64,000 nucleotides of DNA from Chrysomallon squamiferum (taxonomy: Eukaryota; Mollusca; Gastropoda; Neomphalida; Peltospiridae), in NCBI GenBank assembly GCA_012295275.1, contig CM022670.1, forward strand, positions 4,117,264 through 4,181,263, given 5' to 3'. The position numbers were made by a program, and so were the translations under genes. Below the pieces are notes generated by a model. That model worked only from the letters and a program-made list of their open reading frames with translations. It ran no database searches and was not told the origin of the DNA. How positions within the stretch are numbered: the stretch's first letter is position 1; each line of letters opens with the position of its first letter. Below are positions 11,441-26,561 of the stretch, piece by piece.

Positions 11441-14400
11441 TATATAACAGTGTGTGTTGACAACAGTATCTGTTGTTTTGATTATCAAAATACTACTGTT
11501 TTTCTTTTCTTATTTTTCTTTTTCAGTTTTTTTGTTTTTGTTTTTCTTGTTTTTTTGTTTTTTCCAGTATTGATTTTGGTCTTCTTTTTTTTTTTTCCAT
11601 TCCTCTATTCTTTGTTACATCAGCAGTTACTACAAGAATCTATTTATTTTATTATCTTTTTTTTTCTCTTACAGATAATCATTTACACATGCTAGTATAT
11701 ACACACACATTAAATGTATACAGGAAAAGTAAGGAAGTGTAACATAGTTATATAAATAGCTCAGATGCCTCTTGTGATAACATTAATGTGTGTGTGTGTG
11801 TGTGTGTGTGTACAATACAAACATACATATATATATTTTATATTGTATTCAGGACTCTCTGAATCAGTATATTTAAGTGTGTTTGTATGTGAATGAGCGA
11901 GTGAGAGATTTTTGTTAAAATATTGTTTGATTACAGTCTGGAGTGCAATTGTTGAACTTTTTATTATTATCCACTATATTGATACACTTAACAGGGAAAT
12001 CTTTTGATTTGGGTTTCCAGAAACTTCACTGAGGATGAGTGTTATCAGAAGTTATTTTACAGTTTTATCAAATGCCTGGTGAAGGTTTATGTGTATTTTG
12101 ATTTCTAGATCAACATTACTTGTTTTGGGATATGAGATGGGATGGGAATTAATCCAGTAGCTGCAACCATGACAGATTGATCCTGAAACATACAGTGCAT
12201 GCTTATTCTTCTGAACTACTATACATGCTTTCTACACCAAAAATTGTAAACCTTGCAGTTTTAGCCGACAGATACTTTTTTCCAATCATCCAAGTAATTA
12301 ATTCTTTATCCCATCTCTCTTTATTTAAAATCTTGAAAAACAACTGTCACCCAGTGAAATAAATGCTTGTTTATAGTAAATGTATATTATTATTTTTTAA
12401 CCTTCTCCTGATATATTGAAAAGTATTTTTTTTTTATAAAGAATCAGACTTTTTGTACAAAAACTAAAAAGCATTTTGATGTTTTATTAACTTAACTGTC
12501 TGAACTCTCTCTCTCTTGCTGTCATTATTCAGACAGCCAAGCTGTAAATCTTGGCCTACACCTGCCTGCTGAACATGTGGATTTGTTTTCCTTGGCCATT
12601 AAACAGCATCTTTGATTAAGCCCTAATTACCCTGCTGTATATCTGAATCAAGGGAGACTTTTAAAACAGGAACTGTGGCTGTCTTGTAATGCTGGATTTT
12701 GAAATGTTTTGTGAGGATATATGCCTTTTGTGATTATTTTTAATGACTGTCTGTATCTTCAGTTGATGAAAAGTTTTGTCAGTCGACTACCAATAAAAAC
12801 TTGTTTCTTTTTTTAATCTGGAATTTAAACAGAATAAATGAAATATTATTTCTTTCTTATAACATGATTTCAACAGTTTTTAATAAATTAGTGGTTATAA
12901 CACATCAATTATGTTACTGAATCATTTCAAAGAAAACCTACTGCCAAAAAATTGATATTTAAGACGAGAAAGGAAAACAATATTCATTGGTAAATATTTT
13001 CTTTAATTGAATGTTATTTGTGATGAATTTTCTTAAATAAATCTTTATACTCACTGAAGATCATTTTATTTGTAAATTAAAATAATAAATTATTTACATA
13101 TTTAAACCTTTTACAGGTCATATCATGCCTCAATGGATGGTTTAATTATGAGCCATTGGAAAAAAATTCCCAGCTTACTTAATAGCTATCTATACAAGAT
13201 TTTTATCTCTTGCATGATGATGTGTAACATCACAGAATTTTGGCACCTCCAGTCTGATGTCATGAAAAAAAAATCACTGTTTATTTGTAAATTTTGTTGT
13301 ATTTTGCTCATGCAACTCTTTGCCCCTTAGGATCAAGTACTTGTGATATTTGATAAATATTTCTCCTGTATCTTACTGAAACGCAGAGTGACTAAGAGGC
13401 CATGTGCGTGTACTGTTTTCTGTAAGTAGGTGATTGCTTCCAGTTGTTTGTTTAGCTTGCACCCTGTGGTTAGAAACTAGGCTTCTTTTGTTGATTTATA
13501 CTTTCATCCATTCCTACTACTCAAACCTGACTATGTGGACAACATTCATCTTACATTTACTTCCATGCATTCTTTAAGATGTTCTTGCTGAAACAGTTTA
13601 TGAAATACTATAAAATGCAGGACATGCAATAAATCTTTGAGACTCATTGATGATACAAACCATGTATGTGGTTCTTCACTGGTAAAAGATATAGTATCCA
13701 GTGATAACATGTCTACATTGTTGTCTAGTCGAGCATTTTTTCTGCTTAACACAGGATGTTTAGTAGCTGATTTATTATGTATACTGGCTGCTAGTATAAC
13801 ATGGCACATGGAAATTTAAAAAATATTAATCATGCCATCAGACTTATTATTTTAGTTAAATAACTGATGGCTTCTAAGTTTTAAATTTGTTAAATATTTG
13901 AATAACTGATTCTAATGGTTCTAACATTGTACACAGTTGAAAATATCAGGTTATAGACTAAAATCTCAAATAGTACATTTTAATTTCTTCACGCTAACAA
14001 GGTTTAAAAGATGTAGGTTGTGTTCTTAAAGAATTATTTCTCTGATTATATTGCTTGGATTAAGAATTCACTTGGCTCAAATGGCAGTAATGACTCAGTG
14101 CTGTGAATCTACATTCATTCATTTGATTCTCATTAGACTGTTATTACTCGGATTGTTTCAACAATGTATATGTTGCTTTATACTTGATCCATGATTGCAT
14201 AGCTCTTAGGAAGGGAACACATATGTCAAAGAAAGAGCAACAAACAAAACTAACAAACCAAAAAGCTGGATGTAATATATATATATACACTAGCAAAGTG
14301 TTAGAGGTGAATGATGAAAACAACAGCATCATCATGTTGATAGTCCATTTTCAGTCAGTTCTTCATGGTGTCTGAATTTCAGTTAATATTCACTTAATGA

Positions 14401-17400
14401 AGAAAGTTAACTCAGGTCAGTATCCTGCCTCAAGGAAGATGTACTAATAGTGAGCCAGTGAAAAAAACAACTTACTTATAGAATGGCTATCAACAAAAGA
14501 TATTTATGTCTTGCGTGATGATGTGTAACATCACAGTTTCTTGGCATCTCCAATCCGACTTGAAAGTACCATGTCGTTACAAATTACTTACGTTGTATTT
14601 TGTGCATCGTCATTCTCTGACTAATTACTTACAAACAGTTTTACAAGGTGGTATGCTCATCCCTGCTGGAAAGAAGCATGCTATTTACTTTGATGATTAT
14701 ATGTGTAAATACACTACAAACATGGAACACATAGTTTCCTTGTTGTTGTGCAAACTGTATGCGGCAGGAGGAAGTTACCATGGCAATGTTATTTGTGTTG
14801 TTGTTTTGTTTTGTGCTGATTTTGTTAATAAAGAAAGAATTGTTTTGTGTAATGACAACCAGCATATATTTGGTTATATTGCAGCATCACATGGGTAGTG
14901 TCATATGTGTTTATTCAAACATGTATACACATACAGACATATATCTGTCTGGTTGTCTATCTGTTTATCTGTATAAACACATATGAGCCTGCCCATGTAA
15001 TGGTGAAATATAACCAAACAAACACACACACCAGGTGTAGAATACTTACTACAGTAATAAAGAACCCAAAGTGCTCAGTGTCAGAGATGATCCTGAACTT
15101 CCACACATCAAGCTTATACTTTGACACTGAGCTACATTCTGCCTTGTATGTGTTAAATAATACATTACTGAATGTAATATTTATGATATTTATTGCAGCA
15201 GGCATATTTGTGTGTGTTCACATATAAATATTTATAGAATAAAAGCACGGTAATCACATCAGAGTACATGTGTCATGATCTGAAATATTCAGAATAAAAG
15301 TAATTTTATTCTGGGTGTTTTGCTGTATAACATAGTGATTCTGTTATTGTGTTATTGTGTTTTACATATTATTCTCGATACATTATAAAATGCACACATA
15401 TGCTATTCTTTTCTATAAGCCTGTCATTATATTTACCATTATGGCTTTAATGTGACCAAAACATTTCTTATTTTCTTTTTAATTTCTTTCTTTCTTTCTT
15501 TCTAATTTGTTAACAGCTTATATTTAAACTTCAGTGATTATATCAATGTTTAAATTAAATTTAAAATATGAGAATTTTAATTTTTTTGTAGGCTGCATTC
15601 AGCAGGGAGAAGTTGAGTCGTCTGTGGAACGAACTTGTCAAGGATGGTGAGGTGGCTGCCTCGAGCCAAGACGGTGTCTTTAACAGTGCTGGAGCACTTG
15701 CTAAGAAAGGTCTGGTACTTCTACATTTTTGTTTTTGTTATAGTTGAGCTCTGATACTGCTACAGTTTGTTATTTAGTGGTAGAACTAGACATATCTGAC
15801 TGTATAAGTATTTTTTTTAAATGTTTAATTTTTCAAACATACCTTCTTGTTCATTATCTGCCTTTTCCTTTTTTCTTTTTTTTTTTGGAAAATATTTGTC
15901 CAAAGGCTGAAAATTATTGGTAAATTATTATTATTATATATTATAAAACTGATAGTTAAGTCTTCAGATAGAGGTTTGTAAAAAGCTAGCAAAAATAAAA
16001 AAAAGATCTGTACAGGCTTTTGAAAAGACTGTTGACAATTGCGGTTCACCTTTACCAGTTTGTTTCTAACTGTTAGAAGTATATTATTTTGTAAATATGT
16101 TATACTTGTGAAAACTTTCCAAAATATGAATAAAATGTTTATATTATATGACTAAATTTACCTGTTTTGTAATCAAATAAATAAACCAGTTATGAAATGT
16201 GTGTAGCTATTTCCAGAAAATAAGCAGATATGATCGTTATTCTTGATTTTTAGAAATTAAGAATGCTTAGATTTGATTTATTTATTCACATTTTTTTTTT
16301 CTTAAAGAAGAAAAAGATACATAATACACTGCCTAAACAAAGCTAATAAAAATAAAAATAAAAGATGAAAAGATAAAAATCAAAGAACCGTAGAGGTGAA
16401 AAGATTTTTTATTTTATTTTAATTTTATTGGAAGCTTTAAGATATTCACGGGATGTTCACTTTAATGGGACTCACTCACTCCTCCATGCCATTGTGTAAC
16501 AGCTGCATGCAGAATAAATGTGTATTTACTGAGATAACGATATTTTCATCTGGACACTTGGGGATTAATTGTGTGCAGGCTTCATCTTGTGAAGATGCAG
16601 TAAATCTTTCCTTTTTTCTTCCTATCTTTATGCATGCAAATTACACACCTCACTGAAACTGATATCCACAGTGAACTGTCAGTGCCAATAACATTTTTAC
16701 TAGAAAGTGTGTCGTTTATAAATAAATATATATCTATAAAATTAAACAAAAATTGAATAATATAGAGTCTCACCTAAATAAAAATTGGCATTCATGAATA
16801 TATAAATGTAAAATTTACATAATATAATGTCTTTACTTAATACAGAGTGTCATTTATAAATAAATAAATAACTGAAAACATATCTGAGTTTTACAACAAT
16901 GTCCTTTAAAAATAAATCAAGTATAAAACATTTAAGTAAAAATAAATTTAAACAATATGAAGCTGTTAAGAGTTCTCCATGAATATTATTATTCCTGATT
17001 TTTAAACTAATATTAATTCAATTAGCAGAACAAGAATGTATCTATTGGCCTTTAATCTGTTGTTAATTTTGGAAGCAGAACAGAAATCTCACCTTATGGT
17101 CTTTATAGTGGTGTGATTGTTCCAGTAGAATAACATGTCATCTAGGTCTGTTGGTCTCAAACTTGTTAATTATAATCTTAGAACAAAAACCTATCATCCA
17201 CTGTTCTGTAACTTACAGTATTTTAGTTGTAGAACAAGACCATGTTGTCTTTTACTCTTTAAAATAGTGTTAATTCTAGCATTTCAGCAGAACTCTTTAT
17301 CTGCTGGTCTTTTACTACATGATAATTTCAGAAACAGAACAATATCACATTATCTGCTGGCCTAATGGTGTTTAATTTATTATTCGACAGAAGTTACTAT

Positions 17401-20400
17401 TTAAAGATAGTTTACCTTCTGATGATTTGAGAGGTAGAACAAGAATATACTGTCTGTTAGTTTTAATCTAGTGTTAATTCTGATACTTGGTCAGAACTTA
17501 CTGATGGTCTTTTATGCTAAGACAATTCCAGCACTGGAACTAGAGCATATTGTCTGTTAGTTTTAATCTAGTGTTAATTCTGATACTTGGTCAGAACTTA
17601 CTGATGGTCTTTTATGTTAAGACAATTCCAGCACTGGAACTAGAGCATATTGTTTGCTGTTCTTTAATCATATGTTAATTCCAATAAAAAACCCAAGAAT
17701 AGATCATTCACAGATCTTGCACACAGTCATAATAACATAATTAAATTTAATAATTCTAGTGGCAAGATGAGACCCCATTACCTGTTGCTTTTTAACTCAC
17801 TCCACATGTAACATATTATCTCATAAAAACTCATAAGTGTGTCCGAGTGGTTTACTGTTGATGTGAAGTGATAGAAATGAGGCTGTAGTACTCTACCTAC
17901 ATCATGTATACCAACATTATCTACTTACCTTATGCTGAATGTCTGTATTTATGTTACTGGGTCTGGCACTAAACTGAATTGTAAAAATGCTTGGAGTTAC
18001 TTTTAACATTATATGAGTATTTACCTATTAACTGAAAATGTTTTTTTTTTTGTTTGGGTGAATGGTGTTAAATTATAATGTAGTATTGGAACTGGTTATT
18101 AATTTTAAAATATTTACTTGGTATGTCATGAGTATTCACAAATGTAATTGACTGATGTGGTTTAGGTCTGGTACCAAATAGTATTTTTGACTATTATATT
18201 GGTTCTTTAAATAAAAATATTTGCTTACTACATTATTAGTATTGCCAAATGAAATCTGCAAATACTGGTGTATTTTTATATGTCTAGTACTGAACTGTAT
18301 TGTAAAGTTAGACTGGATCTTAACTGAAAAATATTTACTTCAAACACATGAGTATTGCCAAATGTAATTGACTAACATTATTATCTGAATTGTTTTTATG
18401 TTTGGGTTTGCTATCAAATAGTATTTTAAACTGTTTGCTTACTACATCATTAGTATTGCCAAATCAAAACTACTAACAATGATGACTGAACTGTTTTTAG
18501 ATTCTGGGTTTGGTACCAAACTCTATTTTAAACTGCTTATGTTAGCTCTTAATATTATTTTTTTCTTTCTTACAAAACTATGAGAATTGTATATATGTAA
18601 TCTATTAACAGTGTGTTTTGTTTGTTATTGTTTAAATGTCTGTTTCTGTGTTTCTGGATCTGGTACTGAAATATAGTATAAACTCTGAGAATTGTTTTCT
18701 GACATAAAATAATGGTAAATGTATTGACTTTCAAAAGATGTTGTTTTCAGTGTATTAATACTAATCCTCTTCTGTGCAGCATTGGTCTTTTTATTTTATT
18801 TTATTTATTATTTTTGTCTTGTTTTGTTATTGTTTTCATCTTCCCTGCCAAGAAAAATATTGGGTTTAATCTTATATCATCATAAGAACAGAAACTTGAT
18901 GGAACAGTACAACATTCCTATTAAGAATTCCAATATATTGTTTTAGGTAATTTCTTTTATTAATTTCTGTGGTGTTTTTGTTATTATTATGATTATTATT
19001 ATTATGTTTTAGTAAAGGTCTGTTTTGTTGCTGCTTCTTCTTCATCTTAATCAGTAGAGTGTGTTATTGTCATTTAGATTACAAAACTGCCAAAATAGCC
19101 TAAATTTTATGTTCATCTGATGAAAGTAAGGTGCATATATGCATTGGCAAGAAAAACTTTATACAAGCCTCTGATCAACATTAGGGAGTACTGGTCAGAA
19201 TGGAAAATAGTTTAATGGATAGGCTTAATAGAAATGAACCAGTTGAAAGTTACATTTTGGGACTCCTGACCTGTAGTTTTTTTATTCTGCTGTTTATGTA
19301 AGTAAAGTAACCACACACACACACTCATACTCATACATTCATACACATACTTGGTGTATGAATTAAAGAACTGTACATACTTCCACTGATTATCATGATT
19401 GATTAACTTAAAATTAACCAAATTACTAAAAAAAAAAAAAAAAAAAAATGACATGCAGGTTTATAATTATGATAGTTCATTTCTGTCACATTCCTTAACG
19501 TTGTCAGAATTATTGGCCTTATCTTATTTGTATCAGAGGAAAAGAAGAAAAAGTATACAGATAATTAATACATGTTTCAAGACAGACATATAAATGTGAG
19601 TAGTTTTGTGTAAGGTCATTTTGAAAAAACCCCACCCCAAAACAACAACAAATAAAACATTAACCACAACTATAGATTATCTGGTTCAATTAGTAAATTT
19701 GGTTACTAAATATCTGTGCACAATGAACATGTTCAGGTTTTAAACTAGTTAGAGTTAAGACTGGTGCTTGGGCCATTCTGTAGTTTGACATTTTTCAGAC
19801 TAGACATTTTTAATGTGGATGAAAGTAAACTAAGTGATTTCAAAAGAATTAATTCTAAAGTGACTTTAAAAGTAAGTACTGAGAGGCAAAAACGGGGGAA
19901 ATATTTAGTTAAATTACTCTTTAAAGATTCTTTTTTTATATGTCAGATAACATTAACACACACACACACACATACACTTTATTACAAATTGTATGTTCTG
20001 GAGGTATGATTTTTTTATTTTGTAAGGTTACTAGAGAAGAAACCTGAAACCATCACACTATGTGGCTCTCCTTAAGAATTCATAGTGCTTAAGATATATT
20101 CTCAATGCACATTTCTCACATATAGAAAAGTACTTACCATAATCTTTAGAGCTCTGTCAGGAATTGGGAATAACCCATTATTTATCACTCATGCTGCTGT
20201 CTGTTGTAAAAAATGGAAATATTTAATCTTCCTTTTGCTCTGTATATACTAGGATAAAAACAGAACACCTGCATTTTTGTGTATGTTTAATCATAGTCAC
20301 GTCAGATTGGATTAAAAATTATCCAAATTATTTCATTATCTAAACAAAATGCCAGTATAGATTTAATGAATCAGTGTGTTTCAGGAGATCCAGAGGTTTT

Positions 20401-22399
20401 ATAAAGGTGTTTGTATTTTGTAGCTGATGTATGTTGTTTATGGGTACCACAGTTCTTTATATGTATCACTTTTTAAATTCTTGACTTTAAATGTGACAGT
20501 GTCAATATGGATACAAATTACAATACTATTCTGAAGTTGTAGAAAAACATTTAGTGGCTGATTTTCTGTTATCCCATAATGACTGTGGTCATGATGAAAA
20601 TTAAGAATGTCAATAAAAATATCTAAATTTAAAAAACAAAATTTTTTCTGTTATCCTTTTTTTTTTTCAAATCAATTCTGTCATGCATTGATCAGACACT
20701 TTAAAAAATTTAAATTACATAAAGACTTTATAATGTCTGTATGTGCATGTGTTTATTTACATATTCAATCAAAATGTTAAGATTTTTAATTTCACCAGGG
20801 AGATTTCAATATTTTCTGAAATCTTTACCCCCAAAAATACTGAAAAAAACTGCAACTTCTAAAAAACAAAACCATTTTCTCCATTCTTTCTTCCTTTTTT
20901 TTTTCTTTTTTTTTTTTCTTTTTTTAAAGTTCAAATATCTTCCAGATGTTGAGAAACAAAAAACATGTAACAACAGTTGAATGAAAGGTAGATGCATTAC
21001 GCTAAATGACTTGGCAGTTCTTAACAGCTTTGTTAAATAGGTGACTTAGAAAGGCATATGTATATTTAGCAACGTGTGCATGCTTTAAAGAGCAGCTGCT
21101 GAACAATTGCGGTCAGTGCACCACTTAATGTGTTTGTGAATAACACAATTACCGTTCTGAAATGAGTTCTTGTTTGTGTTTACTATAGGTGTTTATGTTT
21201 GTCGACATGATTTTGATGATTGTCGGTTATCATAACAGTATTAGTTTCAGTTGTTGTACTTTAATTTCTGTGTTTGAAAAGAGCAAAAATTAATTTTCTG
21301 TCAGGTTTTTAATTTTTTTGTTTCAGCCATATTTATAATATTAACAAAAAAGAAAAAAGTTAATAATTAAAACATACAACAATAATAATAATAATAATAA
21401 CAACAGTAATGATGATGATGATGATGATATATTAAAAGGAAATATGTAGACATAGGCAAACACACGTATTCTTGCAGTCAGAGAGAAAAAATGTGATTAA
21501 TGTTCTGAAGCATAATGAATTTTACAGATTATATCCTACAGATCATTTATCACCAGTAATAATTTTTCCTCTCTTTTTTTAGTAAAAATTCTGGATCTAC
21601 ATTTCCAAATTAGTATGAGAAATGTAGCTGTTTACTTTTGAATAAATATTATTATATTTCCAGCAGCACTACCTATGCAGCTTTGAGAAAAGTCAACATT
21701 CTCAATCCTTGTTGCCAACAGCTATATTTATAATGAATGTTGTCATTGGCATCAGAAACACGCATTATTGTCATCATATTTCTTTTATCTTTAAGTACAG
21801 AAGGAAGGAAAAAACATAATAAACATGTATATATGTATATACATATATTGTTTAATACATTGTGTGTATTTGTGTGGGTCTGAGCATACAGTATTTAGAT
21901 TGTACATAGGTAAATGTATACAAAACTCTAGACCATGTCATAAATGCATGGATATATACAGACAAATTTCATTCAGAGAAACAAACATACAGATGCTCAT
22001 GCTCATACATACACAGTGTAATAAAAACAAGTATACAGAAAGTCCATTTTTATATTTAAAATGTGGAATGAAAATATAACATTAGAACTTGTCTGAAAAA
22101 TAATAATAAAAAAAACAATGACTGCCTTGAATTGATAGGAATTTCTGAAATGATAAATTAAAGGGCATGCATAGTTTGAAAAGTTGTCTAGCAGGGTAAG
22201 TCTAGACTACCCACAGTTATCACAGCAGACTCAAATACAACTTCTTTTATCTTATCACAGAAAGAGAAAATTTAAATCTTTGTTTAAGAAACTTGGCATG
22301 ATCTTTATCAAGACACGTTTACCAGAACCTCATTCTAACACAAGCTTATTTTCTATTTATATAAAAAAAAAAAATGTTTTTAATTCTTTTCTTGTTTTA

Positions 22400-22437
<38 letters not shown>

Positions 22438-25391
22438 TTATTTTTCTGTCTGAAAAAGATGATTTTCCCACTCTTATTTACAATTTATTTCTTTCTGTTT
22501 TTTTGGTATCTTTTTTTTAATTGTTATTTTTTTTTTTTTTAAATTTTTTTGGTTTTGAACAGTAAACATCACTTACATGTAGGTGTGGTTTTACATGTTT
22601 TAGATAAAGTGCTAATTTATCAGGCATGCTACAAAATTATCTGCCAGATTTTCTTTCTGCTCCTTTTTTTTTTCTTTCCATTTGCCCCTAACCTTAAAAT
22701 AGAATGCTGTATCTTCCATAAATAAACAGAAATGTTCTGTTGTCTTTATTTTTAATATGTTTTAATTTTTTTGTTCTTTTCATTCAGTCCAAATAATACT
22801 TTGTAAACACTTCACAGGATGATAGCTAATCTTTAAATCTTTACACACTTGTTACTTTAGAGATGTTTTTATCATGTAAAAGCATGAATACAGAGGATCC
22901 ATTGGTTCATACGTCATGAACAACCAAAGTTTAAGTCATCAGCTTCATGGGGTTTTTTATGTTCTAGATTCACATCTTCAGTAGCACCAGAAATAATTTG
23001 AAAAGTCTGAGACGGTGATAACTTTTCAGACTAACATACTAACCACAGCTTCTTAGGTTATGAGACACACGACAAGGAGATGAAATAGTTGAACTGTTAG
23101 ACTTAATTCAGATCCATGATGATAGATGTAACTGGATAGATGTGAGGCAATGACAAAATGACACTAATACTTTCCTGATCACCTAATATACTAACTTGCA
23201 AGGGGTTATCAGGCAAATAGCCAAGGGTTTTGGGAAAACATGCAGTTACTTTGAGAGTAAAATAATTAATGATCTGCTTAAGATTTCATAAATATCTGAA
23301 TTCATTTTTTGTGGGTTTTTTTTGTTGTTGTTGTTATTGTGGCTGCTGCCAAAAGCTAATTTATAATCAACATTTAAAATACTGATTGTGAGATTGTTCA
23401 GGCAGACAATCAATACTTCTTGAGTTATGTATGACCATCTTCAAGCTTGATAAAAACCTGGATCTCTTTCTAAAGTTAGCTGCATCCAAGAATGAACTGA
23501 AAAGATGTTAGACCACTGCTGATTCTTTTTCTAAATACTCACCTAACATACTAACCTTAAACCATGAAAGATCGATAAACAAGATTTGTGGGTTTGCATG
23601 CTAAAGACATGCATTTGGAAAAGTATACTAACTTTATCTTAGGTAGATAATTAAAAATTAAGGAGATTTCAAGCATACAACTTCAGACTGGGATGTAAAA
23701 ACAGTCTGTTGAGTAGTCTGTGGCATGGTAACAGATTTATTTTATGACTTACTTAACCCACTATCCAGATGTAATGATAAATGCAGGTGTTTGCTAAATA
23801 ATCAACTAAGATATCATTATAATTTGTTTTTAATATGATGGATTTCTGGAAATAGTGTAAAAATTTAAAGTTTATATGCATTAATTCATAATGAGTGGTT
23901 CTTGAAATAGTGAAAAGTTTTGGATGAATGAATGTTTATTGCTTAGAAAATAAGCTAAATAAAATATAAAGAATTTTGCTAATTTAATTTGACTGTTAAG
24001 TGGAAAGAAAAATGTTTATTTTGAACTGGTCAAGAAAAGTTGTTCCAGATGTACATTGGTGTCAGTAATAAATAAATAAATAAATAAATAAATAAATACA
24101 TAAATAAATGATGAATGGATAGCTAAAGGGACAAAACATTACATCCACATCCCAACAGATTTCAAACACTTGCTCAGTAGAGCAAAACCCATACCCATGG
24201 TTTTTCCTGCACATGTATATTACACAAATACACCAAACACAACAAGGCAGGAACTTCCACATTATATAAACACATCCAGTACAACATACACACTGGGCAA
24301 CAACTTCCAAAAGGATCTCTTATGTGATAAACACTTTATTGAAGTATTTATTCTGTCAGATGAACATCATCTGTTATTTTTACTTTACAGTAGCATGTCT
24401 CAGCTATGATAACTGACAACAGTTGCTTATCAGATTATCAGTACTGTCTATCAGTATACATCAAGATCTGATACAAACATACATCACCTACAGGCATTTA
24501 TCATATATGTTTAGTCTTTGAAGTAGACAGTACACATTCAGTTATACTCCAGATCTTACTGTCTGTCTCTCTGTTTCTATATTTTCTCTTAACTTTCTCT
24601 CACTTAGTGTGTGTGTGTTACTGTTTTTCTTTTTCTTTTATTTCTTCTCATTCTGTCTGTCTTTCTGCCTTCTGTGTATTTAATACTGAATAAGTGTTTA
24701 AAAAGTGCTCTAAAAAAAAAAAAAAAAAAAAATCCATTTTTGTAAGTTATCCTTGTTCTTATCTGTTGTTAAATAAAGTATCATCATCATGACTACATTT
24801 TTATCTTTCTTATTTCCAGCTAAATAACATGTATTTGATATAATATTATTATATATTCATCACAGTTGCCAAATAATGTCTTTCCAGAAATTATTTATTC
24901 ACTTTTTTCTTTATGCCTTTTAAATATTTAAAATAAATTGTCTCAAAATTTGATCCTTTATAAGTAACATTTATTTTACTGTTGCAGAACCATTGGCAAC
25001 TCTTACTGAACCACTAAAAATATAAAAAAAAGATTTAAAAAAACAACATTCAAATTAAAAACTCATGAAGGACCACAACAGGTTATGTATTTCTGTTGGG
25101 TTCAGACACAATTGGTCTTAAGAAATGAGGTAAAAATATGAAAAAAAAGAAAAATACAGTAGTGTTTGTTGTTTTGGGTTTTTTTTTTTGCCATCTTACC
25201 TTTATTTACCTACAGACAAAAATGAAGTGTATGTGATGTAAATGCTTATTGACAAAACATACAATGCTTATTTTAGCTTTTCAGTCTTTCGGTTGTAATG
25301 ATCCAGAACACTGTCTTAACTGGAGCAGTTTTATTTTTGGTTTTTCCTTTTTCTCACCCAGTTATTATTGATTTGTTTCTGGCTTTGCTCA

Positions 25392-25424
<33 letters not shown>

Positions 25425-26526
25425 CTTTCATATTCTTTATTCAGACTTACCTTTCTGCTTTAATTATTATTATTATTAGTAGTAGTAATAATAATAGAAG
25501 TGGTTGTAGTTGTAGTAGTAGGAGTGACAAGTGTGTAATAGTGTAGTAGTAGCCGAAGTATTAGTCTGCATTGTAAATCTGTGTGATTGGTTCAAAAAAT
25601 TAAACAGATGTGTATCATAATATATAAAAAAAACATAATTAAACATAAAAACTTAACACACAAATATATTGCATCTTATCAAGCATTTATTCATTTATCA
25701 TACTGACTGTGTCAACCAGAAAATGAATGCACCTGTTTTAAAACTTCACTTGAAGCATTTATTTGACTGATGTGCACTGTTGTATGCAGATTATAGTGAT
25801 ATATAGCTTGATAATGAAAATTTGTTATTTCATTTCTTTCTTTTTTCCTTTCCAGTGTTTGTATGTAAATGTGTGTTACAGAAAATATGTATAATTCCTG
25901 AAAATATAACAAAAATGTGTGTAATGTTTGATTCACTCAGACAGCTGACAGTGCAGTGGCTGCAAGTTGATCATCCTCTGACTGCATTTGATTGACAGTG
26001 TCTGGCTTCACACTGATCATCACCCACTCTGGTGACAAGTCAATGAATTCATTGATTACACATATTTTCAGAAATTATGCATAATTCCTGTAACACACAC
26101 ACTTAGTCTCTTTCTCTTTCCCTTCCTTTCTTTCTCTTTATATCTCTCAGTATATCTGCATGTGTGTGCATGTGTATGTCTGTTTGTGTATTTATGAGAA
26201 AGAACAAGATAGAAAAAGAGAAAAATAATTTTATACACACACATAGCAGAGATCATTCATTAAGGTCTGTTTACTAATGATTTTGATTTTGTTTGTAACT
26301 GCAGGTGATACCGGACACTATTACTGTGGTATGAAAGTTCTGTCATGTAGTTGCTGTGATGGTCACTGCGGACCGACCAATGGCTGTAACTGTCCACCAT
26401 GTCAACGACTCGATAGAGAGGATGCCAACCTGCAGCAGATTGAGTCAGTTCAACCCAAACCTTCCATTCCCCTTATTGAATCCTGGACATGGGGACAGCA
26501 GCCAGGTTAATTCATTGTTGTTATTG

Positions 26527-26561
<35 letters not shown>

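Larger units (their letters stand above)
5961..15591 (+). other. HERC2: HERC2 intron 1 (about 9.6 kb)
   Basis: AT-rich intron between CAG|GTAAAA and TTTTGTAG. It holds a degenerate tandem array at about 8600-9335, microsatellites (5980-6038, 9985-10029, 11392-11440, 11787-11812), poly-A at about 7688-7710, and a pair of diverged repeats near 13130 and 14420. No coding homology or RNA gene was recognised. Confidence 0.8.
15710..26304 (+). other. HERC2: HERC2 intron 2 (about 10.6 kb)
   Basis: The largest intron in the window. It contains two neighbouring degenerate tandem arrays (17030-17700 and 17830-18560), poly-A/T tracts (for example 19429-19448, 22406-22436, 25397-25424), an (AAAT)n tract at 24067-24110 and other short repeats. 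No gene was recognised. Confidence 0.8.

Noticed and set aside
11345-11695. 116-codon frame with poly-Ile and Phe-rich stretch
   Set aside because: AAT repeat plus T-rich intron; no homology.
14506-14898. 130-codon open frame in intron 1
   Set aside because: It starts inside a dispersed repeat, has no recognised homology, codon use is not gene-like, and it lies in the intron of HERC2.
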